Positions 32,503 to 43,559 of a stretch of DNA of 64,000 nucleotides are shown piece after piece. The position numbers and the translations under genes were made by a program. The stretch comes from Heliocidaris erythrogramma. Lineage: Eukaryota; Echinodermata; Echinoidea; Camarodonta; Echinometridae. Every line of letters starts with the position of its first letter. Within the stretch, counting starts at the first letter, position 1. The notes under the pieces were generated by a model. That model was not told the DNA's origin. It searched no databases and saw nothing but the letters and a program-made list of their open reading frames with translations. The stretch covers positions 16,372,875 to 16,436,874 of the forward strand of contig CM046863.1 in the NCBI GenBank assembly GCA_025617745.1, given 5' to 3'.

Positions 32503-32884
32503 TGTAGTGTGTGTGTATGTAATTGGGTTTTTACAGACGTGTATCAATCAGATAATATTTACGTCTGGGGACCGACCTTTAACGTCAGTCACCATCCGAA
32601 AGACGTTACTCGGTCTCGAACCTGGGTCCGCTGAATCAGTTTATAATTTCCACTGTTAGCTGGATTACAGGCGCACGCCACAACGCCCAGTAGTGTGTGT
32701 GTGTGTGTGTGTGTAAGTGGGTTTTTACAGACGTGTATCAATCAGATATAATTATTTACGTCTGGGACCGACCTTTAACGTCACCATCCGAAAGACGTGA
32801 CTCAGTCTCGAACCTGGGTCCGCTGAATCAGTTTATAACTTCCACTGGTAGCTGGATTACAGGCGCACGCCACAACGCCCAGTA
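32503..32884 (-). repeat. SINE-like unit in tandem duplicate
   Basis: Two units of about 190 bp (about 32503-32692 and 32693-32884) share GGGTTTTTACAGACGTGTAT, ACGTCTGG, ACCGACCTTTAACGTCA and ACAGGCGCACGCCACAACGC. They are separated by (GT)n, a likely slippage junction. On the minus strand AGGTTCGAGAC(T/C)GAGT resembles a B box, and CGGATGGTGACGTTAAAGGT is a core recurrent in invertebrate tRNA-derived SINEs as I remember them. A family name is not claimed. Confidence 0.5.
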
Positions 32885-32916
32885 GCATCCTGTCCTGCCC
32901 TTATAATATACCGAAT

Positions 32917-33300
32917 TTGGACCAGTTGCACAGGGGTTCTGCTTGCACCCAACTGGAGTCGTAACTGGAACCAATTGGGTAACTGGGAAAATTCTTACTG
33001 GTTCCAGTTGCACTTCTAACTGGAACCAGTTGGGTAACTGGAAATGACCACTCAACTGGCACCAATTGCAACTGGAAAATATTGTTACTGGTTCCAGTTG
33101 CACTTCTAACTGGAACCAGTAGGAATATTTCCAGTTACCCATTGCAACTGGTTCCAGTTAGAAGTGCAACTGGAACCAGTAAGAATATTCCAGTTACCTA
33201 ACTGGTTTTAACATGAAAATTTGTATTCCTATTGAAACCAATTGAAACCAGTTGAAACCAATTGAAACCAATTGGAGATTTCAACTGGTTTCAATTGGAT
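32917..33300. repeat. Degenerate CAACTGG/CCAGTTG palindrome cluster
   Basis: About 25 copies of CAACTGG or CCAGTTG and variants (AACTGGAACCAGTTGG, CAATTGAAACCAGTTGAA) alternate in both orientations with TTCTTACTGG and GAATATTTCC spacers. The segment with GGTTCCAGTTGCACTTCTAA recurs three times, once inverted. It behaves as an expanding palindromic satellite rather than a coding region. Confidence 0.7.
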
Positions 33301-33592
33301 TTTGGTCCTGGGAAGGCACGAAGATAGGTGTGTGTAAGACTCGAGCAAGCAGAGTTGCGAGTTGTTGACTCTAGCGTAGTTGTAATGCGAGTAACGAGAA
33401 AAGTGTAAAACTGTCCAAATGGAAATTCGCGGCGGAGTTACGCGATACATGATTGGACCACAAAATAGCGTATTCAAAAATAAGACGCTACAGGTCATGA
33501 CATGAACTGAACATGATTAACAATAACAATGAACAACATCGTGAATTAACATAAGACGCAGGACGATCACGCGATTTTCATGTGATATAATC
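33301..33592. other. No gene seen
   Basis: Host flank of the large LINE insertion. No supported feature. Confidence 0.4.
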
Positions 33593-33609
33593 AAAAGAGT
33601 TTAGAAAAC
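33593..33609 (+). repeat. Target-site duplication of the LINE, left copy
   Basis: AAAAGAGTTTAGAAAAC, repeated exactly at 48902-48918. Confidence 0.85.
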
Positions 33610-33729
33610 AGATTGGAAAACATGGCGGCGCGTGTGTAAGTCTGATTGTTGGTGGAGCGGACAAATTTGTTGATAGCCTGTACTATTCAGCTTATATAAT
33701 TGCACAGAATAACTCAGTTATCATTAATA

Positions 33730-34533
33730 TGGAAGGCAGCAAAAGGAGCATTGATCTGAATACTACATCTGGTGATTCTCCAGCTAAAAAGAAGATTAAT
33801 CGGTCCGTGATTACTGTGAAGGAGGGTGAAAATATCGATGACCACAGCACGAGCCAGCCATTCGCTGCGGAGTCGGCCGCATCCACCGGGCTACCTTCAG
33901 CAGATGATGCCCCCCCCCCCCCCCCAATGGTTCAGGGCTTTTGAAGCCCGACAGGAAGCCCGATTTGCTGAATTAATCCACGAGTGCAGAGAGGAACATG
34001 CTAGTATGAAGATGGACATTTCTACTCTTCAGAATACAGTGGAGAAATTGTCAAAGGCCCTAAGTGAAGCTGAAGGTAAGGTGGATGACTTAGAAAATCG
34101 CAGTCGCCGTAATAACATTGTCATCTATAATGTACCAGAGAAGAAAGAAGGCACTGACTGTGTGAAATTTGTGACCGGGCTACTTTCGGCCTGCAATTTA
34201 GCGCCAGCCACCATTCAGCGAGCTCATCGTACCGGTCCCCCTCCGGTGGAGCAGCGGGAGGGAGGAAAGATGCCACGTCCCTGCCCAATTCATGTGGGTT
34301 TTGCCAGCTACTTGGAGAAAGAGAGATGTAAGAAGGGCCTTGCTCAATCTCAACATTTCAATTCCCAAGAACCTAGATACTTTGTGTCAGATGATTTTTC
34401 ACGAGCAGTCCAACAGCTTCGTAAGCAGAAGTTACCCGAGTTAAAGAAAATGAGGGAGGAAGGGAAGTATGCATACTTCATCTATCCAGCTAAAATTGTT
34501 GTTCGTGAATTCAAGCCGAGGAAACAGTTCTGA
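33730..34533 (+). pseudogene. LINE ORF1 protein (L1-type)
   Basis: ATG at 33729-33731 begins MEGSKRSIDLNTTSGDSPAK, a basic disordered start. After a run of about 17 C (33909-33925) the useful frame changes, so slippage in that homopolymer shifted the reading frame by one. Downstream comes a coiled coil (MKMDISTLQNTVEKLSKALS), then the RNA-binding domain (NRSRRNNIVIYNVPEKKEG, later IQRAHRTG) and a C-terminal domain rich in Lys, ending VVREFKPRKQF. L1 ORF1 proteins form trimers and package LINE RNA. The total of about 268 codons is usual for Tx1/L1 elements. Confidence 0.75.
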
Positions 34534-35325
34534 ATAGTTGAAAGAATGAAAGGAAAAGGATGGATGGTCTGAGTACTCAAGGATAATGGTCAGTTGGACA
34601 CTCATGGACAACGAACAGTTAGACTGATTTGTTGGAGAGGTTATTTATTTCATACTCTTGTGTTTCAGTTCAACAGTAATAATCTTGTTAACATGTTCAA
34701 TCTTAGTATGCTTCTAGGAAAACTATTGTCAACCGCTTTACTATTCACAGGTGTGAATTCATTGTATTGTTTTACTGATTTATATGTGTGTTGTTTTTAC
34801 TATCTTTATTGAAGTGTACATTCATGTTCTTTTGTTGTGTATTTGTCCTGTTTTGTATTTGTTATGCCTCCTATGCCAGTTTGCCAGATTATAGTCCCTG
34901 ATAGCAGAAAGTGTTAAAAAATGACGTGATATTTACGTCGTGGTTTTCGTCTTTTTTACGTCCTGTAATTACGTCAATAAGACGACAACTTGCACCAACT
35001 CAAGACGTCAAGAGGACGTCTTATTTTGACGTCATCTCTACGTCTTCATTCCTCTTCCCTAATAGCAGAAAGTGTTAAAAATGACGTGATATTTACGTCG
35101 CGGTTTTCGTCTTTTTTACGTCCTGTAATTACGTCAATGAGACGACAACTTGCACCAACGCAAGACGTCAAGAGGACGTCTTATTTTGACGTCATCTCTA
35201 CGTCTTGTACACTGTAAAAACTAAAGTGCTACTTTTAGGGGCATGTATAGTGACTGCACCTGAAATGCTGTCTATAGCACTTGAAGTGTGCTAATTTACC
35301 AGCAAAAAAAAAAAAAATGTGACCG

Positions 35326-35393
35326 TGGCGAGCCTCGAACCAGGTTCCGCTGATTGAGAGGCGCTGACGTTACCGATGGACTAACGACTGCTT
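35326..35393 (-). other. tRNA-like sequence, left arm
   Basis: On the minus strand, TTAGTCCATCGGTAACG (A-box-like), CAATCAGCGGAACC and GGTTCGAGGCT (B box) follow in order. It is homologous to the plus-strand copy at 35494-35557. Confidence 0.5.
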
Positions 35394-35493
35394 CTTGCAA
35401 TCCAGTTTAGTCATGGGAGTCAAGTAGATAACATGAACTATGTGGTGTCGTAAATTCACTATGTAACAATATGATCTGCTCTAAATCGTACAA

Positions 35494-35557
35494 TGTGAGT
35501 TAGTCTAGCGGTAATGCCAGCAATTCTCGATCAGCGGACCCTGGTTCGAAGCTCGCC
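35494..35557 (+). other. tRNA-like sequence, right arm
   Basis: TTAGTCTAGCGGTAATG, CGATCAGCGGACCCT and GGTTCGAAGCT give A and B boxes at tRNA spacing. A T run follows at about 35565, possibly a Pol III stop. Confidence 0.5.
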
Positions 35558-35958
35558 CAAATCATTTTTTTTATGAATGTTTAGCAGTTTAAGGAGCCGG
35601 TCCAGCTCCCGTGAAAGTGCTGAAATAGCACGCTGTGTGCATTCAATAGCACTCTGAGTGCAGTCCCTATGCATGCCCTCAAAAAGTGCTATATACAGCA
35701 CTTCAGTTTTTAAAGTGTACAGATGACGTCAAAATAAGACGTCCTCTTAACGTCTTGCGTTGGTGCAAGTTGTCGTCTTATTGACGTAATTACAGGACGT
35801 AAAAAAGACGAAAACCACGACGTAAATATTACGTAATTTTTACCACTTTCTGCTATCAGGGGTGTTGTTGAAATGATGATAGCACGGGGGAATTTGTGGG
35901 AGAGTGTGAAGATTCATGTACCTGTAGTAAATACACATTTTACCTTATTGTTATATAA

Positions 35959-36780
35959 ATGACAAGTTTAGAAGAGATTAGTTTTAATTGTAGAGGCATA
36001 GCAAATAATTTCAAAAGAAAAAAAATATTTTCATTTCTACATGAAAAACAATTCGATGTAATATGTTTGCAGGAAACCCATTCTCTTAAGGAAGATGAAT
36101 CTCTATGGAAAACTCAATGGGGAGGTCAGGCCTGTTTTTGTAGTTATGAATCCAGAAGCAAAGGGGTCGCAATATTATTTAAGCCATCCCTGAATGTTAA
36201 GATTTGCAGTTTTTTGAGTGATGAGAATGGTAGATTTATTATTTTTCACATTGATGAATTGGAATATATTTTAGTCAACCTTTATGGGCCTAATGAGGAT
36301 AGTCCTGATTTTTTGTGGATGTCTTTGGAAATTTGGAGGAAATAGGAAATACTATTATGGCTGGGGATTTAAACATTGCAGTTGGCCCTCTTGATTATAG
36401 GGGAACCCGTGATTTGTCAATGCAAAATCTATGTTTAATTTGTATGTTGATGAGTTTAATTTGATTGATGTGTGGAGGAAAGATCATAACAATACCCTAG
36501 GTTTCACAAGACAACAGCAAAACCCCCCTGTTTTTTCAAGACTAGACTATATTTTTGTATCAAGTGAATTAATTAGCCAAGTAAAACATTCCAAAATAAG
36601 TACTGGAATTTGTTCACACCATTCTTTGGTCTCAATGAAGATGACATCTGGTTGTCCTGTCCGTGGGAAAGGGTACTGGAAGTGTAATTGTTACTACTTA
36701 AGACACTTTATCTTATCCTTAATAAATAGTACAAAGTCAGCACTTTGTACTATTTATTAAGGATAAGATAAAGGAGTATA
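35959..36780 (+). pseudogene. LINE ORF2, APE-like endonuclease part
   Basis: The N-terminus MTSLEEISFNCRGIANNFKR, then DVICLQETHS, is the start of an APE-type endonuclease of L1/Tx1 elements. Further blocks are AGDLNIAVG (the usual GDFN motif), then SRLDYIFVS and a SHHSL in place of SDHSL. Frameshifts occur near 36310 and 36430. At 36706-36773 a 32-bp segment is duplicated in inverted orientation, replacing original coding. The endonuclease would nick target DNA, but here it is dead. Confidence 0.75.
36706..36773. repeat. Perfect 32-bp-arm hairpin inside LINE ORF2
   Basis: The arms 36706-36737 and 36742-36773 are exact reverse complements around a CAGC loop. The right arm reads in the ORF2 frame (FIKDKIKE...), so the left arm is the extra, inverted copy. 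Confidence 0.9.
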
Positions 36781-38067
36781 AGGAAATACACAAAAATTCA
36801 GATTTAAACCCTAATGTACTGTGGGATGCCTTTAAATGTTACATTGCTGGTTTTTGTGTGGAATATTCAATTAGAAAGAAGAGGGAGAGAAAGAAAAGAA
36901 AGGAAGATTTACTAAGGAAGATTTCTGAGTCTAAACAAAAACTCTCAATCTCTCAAGATACATGTAGATTAAGTGATAACAGCTCTGATATTGTTCACCT
37001 TTTTAGGGAAATAGAAGAATTTGAGTTTGAATTAAATGATATAATAGATAAAGAAACAGCAGGATTGATTGTGAGATCACGTATAAAATGGGCTGAGCAT
37101 GGAGAAAAGAGTAGTAAATACTTCTGTAATTTAGAAAAACGAAATAATGATAAGAAAATTATTCGTCAAATTAGGTCAAATGAGGGAAATGTTTACGTAG
37201 AACCTTATAAAATTCTGAAAGAAATTGGTGATTATTTTGAATCTTTATATTCCTCTAATTGCTCCCGAGAGGACGTTGATGTTGCCTCCCTTTTCCTTTC
37301 AGGTTTGGATGTACCAAGAATAGATGCAAATGAAAGGGAAATTTTGAATGGCCCAATAACAAAATCTGAATTATGGTCAGTCTTGAAATCAATGTCCTCA
37401 AATAAAACTCCAGGGTTGGATGGTCTTCCAAGTGAATTTTATGTAGTGTTTTTTAATGATATTGTAGATTTGATGCTGGATCCTTTAAATTTTTCTTTTT
37501 CTAATGGTTTGTTAAGTCAATCTCAACGAAATGGAGTAATAACTCTGATATTGAAGCCAGGTAAAGATCCATTAGAAACCAAAAGTTATAGGCCCATTTC
37601 CTTATTAAATGTAGATTACAAATTAATTGCCAAAGTAATGAGTCATAGACTTAAAAGGGTAATTAATTCTCTAATTCATACAGATCAGCAGGGATTTTTA
37701 AGTGGGCGTAATATAAGTGCAAACATTCGCACAATTATAGACCTCATTGAGTATACTGATGCTGTTGATGCTCCTGGTTCAATAATTCTATTAGATTTTG
37801 AAAAAGCTTTCGATAGAATCGAACATGAATATTTATTTAAGTCGTTAGAACAGTTTGATCTTGGTGAGAATTTTATAAATATTGTAAAAACATTTTATAA
37901 TTGTAGATACAGTTATGTTATAAATAATGGATTTTTAACAAAGCCCTTCCCTATGACTCGTCGTATTTTTCAAGGATGCCCCTTTTCACCTTATTTGTTT
38001 GTTTTGGCAATCGAAATGTTAGCTACTGCAATAAGGGTTAGCCCTGATATTAAAGGAATTAAGATAG
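36774..38067 (+). pseudogene. LINE ORF2, reverse transcriptase part before Gypsy 2
   Basis: An open frame with RT blocks in order: KTPGLDGLPSEFY, ITLILKPGKDP, SYRPISLLNVDYKL, QQGFLSGRNIS, IILLDFEKAFDRIEHEYL (first catalytic Asp) and RRIFQGCPFSPYLFVLAIE. All are typical of L1/Tx1-clade RT. The frame is cut at 38067 by the Gypsy insertion. The active-site block FADDT follows beyond it at about 45805. Confidence 0.85.
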
Positions 38068-38545
38068 TGTAGGGCTCACTATAGCTACATGTGGGTAATT
38101 TCTCCAAGACAGCACAAGTACAAAAACAGGTCTTACTCAGTTGAAGTCTTGTTCTCCTCTGCACTGGGTGTGGCCCAGCCCTGATTTATTATTCATCATT
38201 CATTCCTCAATAAACCAATCAACAAGTGAGGTTACTTACTATTCATTACTAAATCAACCAATCAACAAGTGAGGTGAAGCAGAGTTTGAAAGGAATTCTA
38301 TAACAAAGAAAGGGAACAACTTGATAATGTAAAGCAATGAAGGAGGAATGATGATAACAAAAGCAAGAGGGTGGAATGTTAATATGAGCAATTCTGAGAG
38401 GCTACAAGTATGTATGGTACAAGTGGAACTTAAGGTTACATGAGGTGAACATTGGCTTTTTTGGCTTTTTAAAAATAAACAGAGTAAAGATCATTAACCT
38501 TGATCACAACAGAATCTAATAACATGTACAAAATAGTTCTCCACA
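38068..38545 (-). repeat. 3' LTR of Gypsy 2
   Basis: 478 bp, TGTAGGGCTC...TTCTCCACA. It contains the phrase CCAATCAACAAGTGAGGT twice. Next to it a purine-rich tract on the minus strand (GGGAGAAAGAA) could be the polypurine primer. Confidence 0.9.
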
Positions 38546-39312
38546 TAATATTCTTTCTCCCAAATAAAAATGTCCTCATTTTAAAATCTCTAGACATAAT
38601 TAACAAGAACTCTTCATGTGAAGAACAAAAATAAATCTTAACTATATAGCTTTTTCAAATCTACATGTATATATCACTTTCATACAACAAGTAGCATTCT
38701 AATAGAATGTTTGGTAAATAAACTATTTTTACTTGATATGACATTTTTTTTTAACAAACTGTTTGTTGAACATCTAATACTGTAAGCACTTTGGTCGGGC
38801 ACATTGTAACTGGTAAGGCGCTTTATAAGAAACAGCTATTATTTTTACTAATCACTTCATTTTTTCAGAATACATTCCTTGTTCTCATAAATGTGAGATA
38901 CTACATTGTACTATTTTAGAGTACAAAAAACTTTTCAACAAAAAGAAATGTTCATCAGGACTATTGGACAATATACATGTAAACAATAAAATTGATTTTG
39001 TACTTCACTATAAAGTTCAGATTTCATGAAAGATTTACACTTGCAAAACATTTCTAAGGTGCAAACATGTACAGACTTAATTAGCCTTTCAAAAAGAAAT
39101 GGAGATCACATTTTGTAAAATTACGTTATCGATCCTACACATGTATAAACATTTAAGTCATCACACATTGAAACAAATTCCATATAACATCAATATTGCA
39201 TCAATTATCAATTTATGTTTTTCAATGAGCAAATATTTTAAAAAAATGTATAAATCTAAATTCACCAAAGACATCTGAAATAAATACTATTTGGTTGTTG
39301 TTATCATGTCAA

Positions 39313-42300
39313 TCAAAATATCTCAAAGTATCTCAAAAATTGTGGATCATCGTGCTTTGAGCTTGAGGGTTGCTCAAAGTTGTCAGGCAAGGACTGTTCT
39401 GACATCTGATAATCAGGTTCACCTCTATTAGATTGGCCTGGTCTTTGCAGCGGGTCAGACTGGTTTGACGAAGATTGGTTGATTTCGTCATGATGTGGCC
39501 TGGGTTGGTCTGGCTGGTGATGAAGAGTGTTGGTGTTTGGTCTCTGCAGTTGGCTCGGTTGTTTTGACCTTGATGGTAGGTCAAATTCACCTTGCCTCTG
39601 ACGTAGGAGGGTTTCATCAGGTCCAGGATGAAGAGAGGATTGGCCTGGACTCGGCTGTTGGTCTAGTTGTACTTGATCTGGTCTCTGACGTGTGGGAGAT
39701 TGGTCAGACACAAGATGTGGTGTAGTTGCTTCTTCCTCGGGAAGTGACCATTCTATACTGAACGTTTGTGGTTTCGCCACTGGTAGTGGAGAAGATGGAG
39801 TCTCATCTGATGTAGGTTGGGTGGAAGACTGTCTTCGTCGGAGAGAACTCCTCGATCGAAATATTTTCAATCTGTTGTGGTGCACAACTTTTGTAGTCTT
39901 CTCATCATGGATATCAGATATCTTGTAGTTGAGTCCATCATGTGAGGAAGATATTACTTCAAAAGGTCCTCTCCAGTTTGGTTCTAGCTTGTTTCGGAGA
40001 TTAACAGGATCATGGAGCCATACCAGATCTCCTATACTGTACGTGGTGAGTCGCATTTTCCGGTTGTAGTCATCTTTCTGTATTTGTTGAGCTTGTGACG
40101 TTTGTTGTTGGGCATGTGTAAATGCTCTCTTCAAGCGGCTCTGCAGACTGGTTACATACTCTTGTGGTGATGAGTAAGATGGAGGGGGAACAGGACAGGT
40201 TACATTCAGTGGTACTCTGGCTTCTCTACCATGTAGAATGTAATATGGTGTCAGTCCAGTACTTGAATGCACGCTAGTGTTGTACGCAAGTTGAACTTGG
40301 GATATATGGGAATCCCATTCTCCGCCTTTGTCACCAAGATATTTAGCTAGCTGGTCCTTGATTATTCGGTTGGCTCTTTCGACTATGCCGGCTCCTTGGG
40401 GGTGGTAGGGAGATGATCTTGTCTTTCTAATGCCAAGTTTTCTGCATACATCTTGTACCAATCTGGACTCAAACTGTCTTCCTTGGTCAGTATGGAGGGT
40501 TTCAGGTACTCCGTGTTCTTTAATGTAGTCCTCAAATAGGTGTTTGGCTATGGTCTGCGCTGTTTGATCTTTCATTGCGTAGATGTTGGTGTACTTGCTG
40601 AAATGATCAATGACAACTAGGATATAGTGGAAGCCTTTTCTAGAAGTAGGTAGCTCTGCTATATCTGCAAATACCTTTTGAAGAGGATGATCCGTGATGA
40701 TGTTGTGTAGTGGGGTCTGGTACTTGGGATTTGGCAATCGAATCGCCTCACATGCTGCACAAGTTTGGCAATAGTTCAGAATGTCTCTGTGCATGAATGG
40801 CCAAAAACAAGTAGATTTGGCTCTCTGAAGCGTTCTCCTGGTACCGAAGTGTCCTGCAGCTGGGTCTCCGTGTAGTTGGTTCAGGACTGTTGGGACCATG
40901 GACTGAGGTACTACAGCTTGTAACGTGACTTCGCCAAGGTTATTTTGTACCTGTCGGTAGAGGATGCCATTGGAGATGGTCAGACGATGGTAGTCCCATA
41001 GGTAGCGTCTTAGGTGAGGAGATTCTCTGCGGATTTCTCTTACTGTTGGTCGATACGCATCAGTCAAGTATTTGACTACTGTCTGTATATCTTCATCTTG
41101 TTGTTGATGTCTGCGTAAGTTAACATCTTGTCCCGAAAGACTGAAGTTGTCGGGTGGATCTGGGACTTGATATCTTGGTGGTACCGGCTTGGACTGGTCT
41201 ATGGTATGGTTTTCTCTCGTGGCTCGACTGGATGAAGAACGAGTTTGCACCATATTGCACTCTCTTGGGTAGATAGCTTCAGTGGGTGCTGGGCTGTTTC
41301 CTCGTATATCTATCTGATTAACAGTCTGTTCAGGGGTTGAAGGTAGGCGAGATAGAGCATCTGCATGTCTGTTCTGATGACCTTTCCGATGTCTAATGTG
41401 GAATGTGTGAGCACTGAGTTCGATGATCCATCGAGCTCGTCTCCCAGAAACATCGTCCTGAATTGGTAATTTGTTGTAACCAAGGATTGGTTGGTGGTCA
41501 GTGAAGATGGTAAACTCTTGACCTCGTATGTAGTGTCTAAAGTGGCGAACAGATGCAATAATAGCCCATAACTCTCTTTCGTATGTTGACCATTTCTGTT
41601 GGGTGGTGCTGAGCATTTGACTGAAGTAGGCGACTACTCTTTCTTTTCCTTTCTGTACTTGTGAGAGGACGGCACCTATGGCAGTAAGAGAGGCGTCTGT
41701 TGATAGGTTGAAGTTGACTGAGAAATCTGGGTAGGCCAGTAAGGGTGGATTGGTAAGTGCCCTTTTTAGTGTGTTGAAGGAGGCTTCACACTTTTCTGTC
41801 CAGTTGAACTTCATTCCCTTGTGGGTGAGATTGGTCAATGGAGATGCAGTCTTTGAGAAGTCTTTGATGAAACGACGATAGAAGGATGCAAGTCCAAGGA
41901 AGGATCTGACATTGGTTGGGTTTTGTGGTCTCGGCCAGGATGCTACTTTGTTGATGTTGTTGGGATCAGGAAGTACGCCATCGGCATTGATGACATAGCC
42001 CAGGTAGGTAACTTCCTTATGAAAGAACTGGCATTTGGATGGCTTGAGTTTGAGACCGGCTTCTCTGAAGCGTTGAAGGACATCCTTGAGGTTGCGTAGA
42101 TGGTCATCAAAGTTCTTTCCAAGTACAATGCAGTCATCTAGGTAGATTAAGCAAGTGGACCAATGGAGACCATGCAGTACTGTTTCCATGAGGCGTTGGA
42201 ACGTCATTGGGGCGTTTACTAGGCCAAAGGGCATGACATTGAAGTGATATAGCCCGGTTCCTGTGGTGAATGCCGTCTTTTCTTTGTCCTCGGGATTGAG

Positions 42301-42564
42301 TGGGATCTGCCAGTAACCGCTCGATAGGTCCATAACGGAGAAGTAGGTGGAGGACGATAGTGCATCAATGGAGTCGTCTTGCCTCGGAATTGGATGCGAG
42401 TCTCTGACAGTCCCAGCATTTAAGGCACGGTAATCTACACAAAAACGGAATGTCTTGTCTTTCTTCTTAACCATCACGATTGGGCTCGCCCAGGGGCTGT
42501 AACTTTCTTCAATGATTCCTCTCCGTAGTAGATCATCGACTTGTGACTGGATTTCCAATCGCAT
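39313..42564 (-). pseudogene. Gypsy 2 pol: reverse transcriptase, RNase H, integrase
   Basis: Part of the fossil element, a single open frame of 1083 codons. It holds RT (FSVMDLSSGYWQI, CLIYLDDCIVLG), RNase H (LSTDASLTAIGAVLS, IFTDHQPI), the integrase HHCC region and D,D,E core (HTDQGRQFES, GAGIVERANR), a GPF-type module (NWRGPFEVI) and a Gln/Pro/Ser-rich tail. Confidence 0.92.
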
Positions 42565-42660
42565 AGCTGGCGAGGTGCGGTATGCTCGTTTACGGATAGG
42601 GACATCAGTCGTTGTGTCGATATGATGGTAGGATGAGTCTGTCTGGCCAATGTCATCAGA

Positions 42661-43551
42661 TCACGAACTGAAGACATCATCGTAGATCGAGAGTAGTTGT
42701 TCTGCCTTCTCTCTTTGACTCTGAGTCATTTCTGAAGAAGGAAGCATAGATGATACTTTGAGTGATGAGTTGGGTTTCTGCGTGCTTGCAACAATACTGT
42801 CCATTACCTCATACTCCTCTTCGGAATTGCCTGTCATAGAGTAAAACTGGCCAAGATTGGTTTCAGCCGGTATATCTACCGTTTCTTGTGAAGGGTTGAT
42901 GAGTCGAATGAGGATGAGGCCATCCTGTGGTCTTGAGAGACATCTAGCACTGACAACATTAAGGTGCTGTTGAAGTTCAGGTTCGAAGATACCGACATAA
43001 TTGGTGGGTATGATGTCAGCTTGCGTAGACAACAATCTGCCTTGTACATGTGTCTCGCATGAGGGAGGAATGACTGCTTTTCCCACTAGAGATACGTTGC
43101 ACTTCAAGGGGGTTTGGTATTGATGCTTGCTCACAAGAGGTATATTCACTCCAGGCATGCTGAAAGTTGTCGTCGAGACTGAAGCATCATTCTTCCAGAA
43201 GAAGTCCCATCCGATTATGGTCTGGTGGGTAATATTTCTGGCGACCATGAATGTATGTTGTCTGGTGGTGTTCCCCAGATGTAAGGTTGCATTAACTGTA
43301 CCCAGAATGTCTATGGAGTCTCTCGTAACTGACGTGGCTGTTACGGCTGCCTTGATGAGAGGACTTCTCTGTTGTTTTGGGATAGATTCCCAAAAGTCAC
43401 TGCTAATGAGCGATGTATAAGATCCTGAGTCTACGTAGGCCAATACATACGTATTTTCCAAGATAACAGGGATGTAGGGTGGTGTTTGTTCACTGGATGG
43501 ATCATGTCTGTTGATGTGGGCCGCTGTGGAGGCAGCTGATGACTGGCCCAC
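42661..43551 (-). pseudogene. Gypsy 2 protease region
   Basis: Part of the fossil element. It contains the aspartic protease motif AYVDSGSYTSLIS and downstream beta-strand-rich sequence (IIGWDFFWKN) as in retroelement proteases. Confidence 0.8.
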
Positions 43552-43559
43552 GTCACCAA

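Larger units (their letters stand above)
35206..35721. mobile_element. MITE with divergent tRNA-like arms, nested in the foldback element
   Basis: TIRs TGTACACTGTAAAAACTAAA and TTTTTAAAGTGTACA, followed inward by GTGCT motifs (AAAGTGCTAC, AGCACTTCAG), bound a 516-bp insert. Each half carries a tRNA-like sequence reading outward. Confidence 0.7.
34896..35861. mobile_element. Foldback element (CCCTGATAGCAGAAAGTG ends) in the LINE
   Basis: CCCTGATAGCAGAAAGTG opens and CACTTTCTGCTATCAGGG closes the insert between LINE ORF1 and ORF2. The left arm contains two tandem copies of a 150-bp unit (about 34896-35046 and 35057-35205), and the right arm one inverted copy (about 35722-35861). The unit is full of ACGTC motifs (GACGTCTTATTTTGACGTCA). 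A second element, 35206-35721, sits in the centre. No protein is encoded. Confidence 0.8.
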
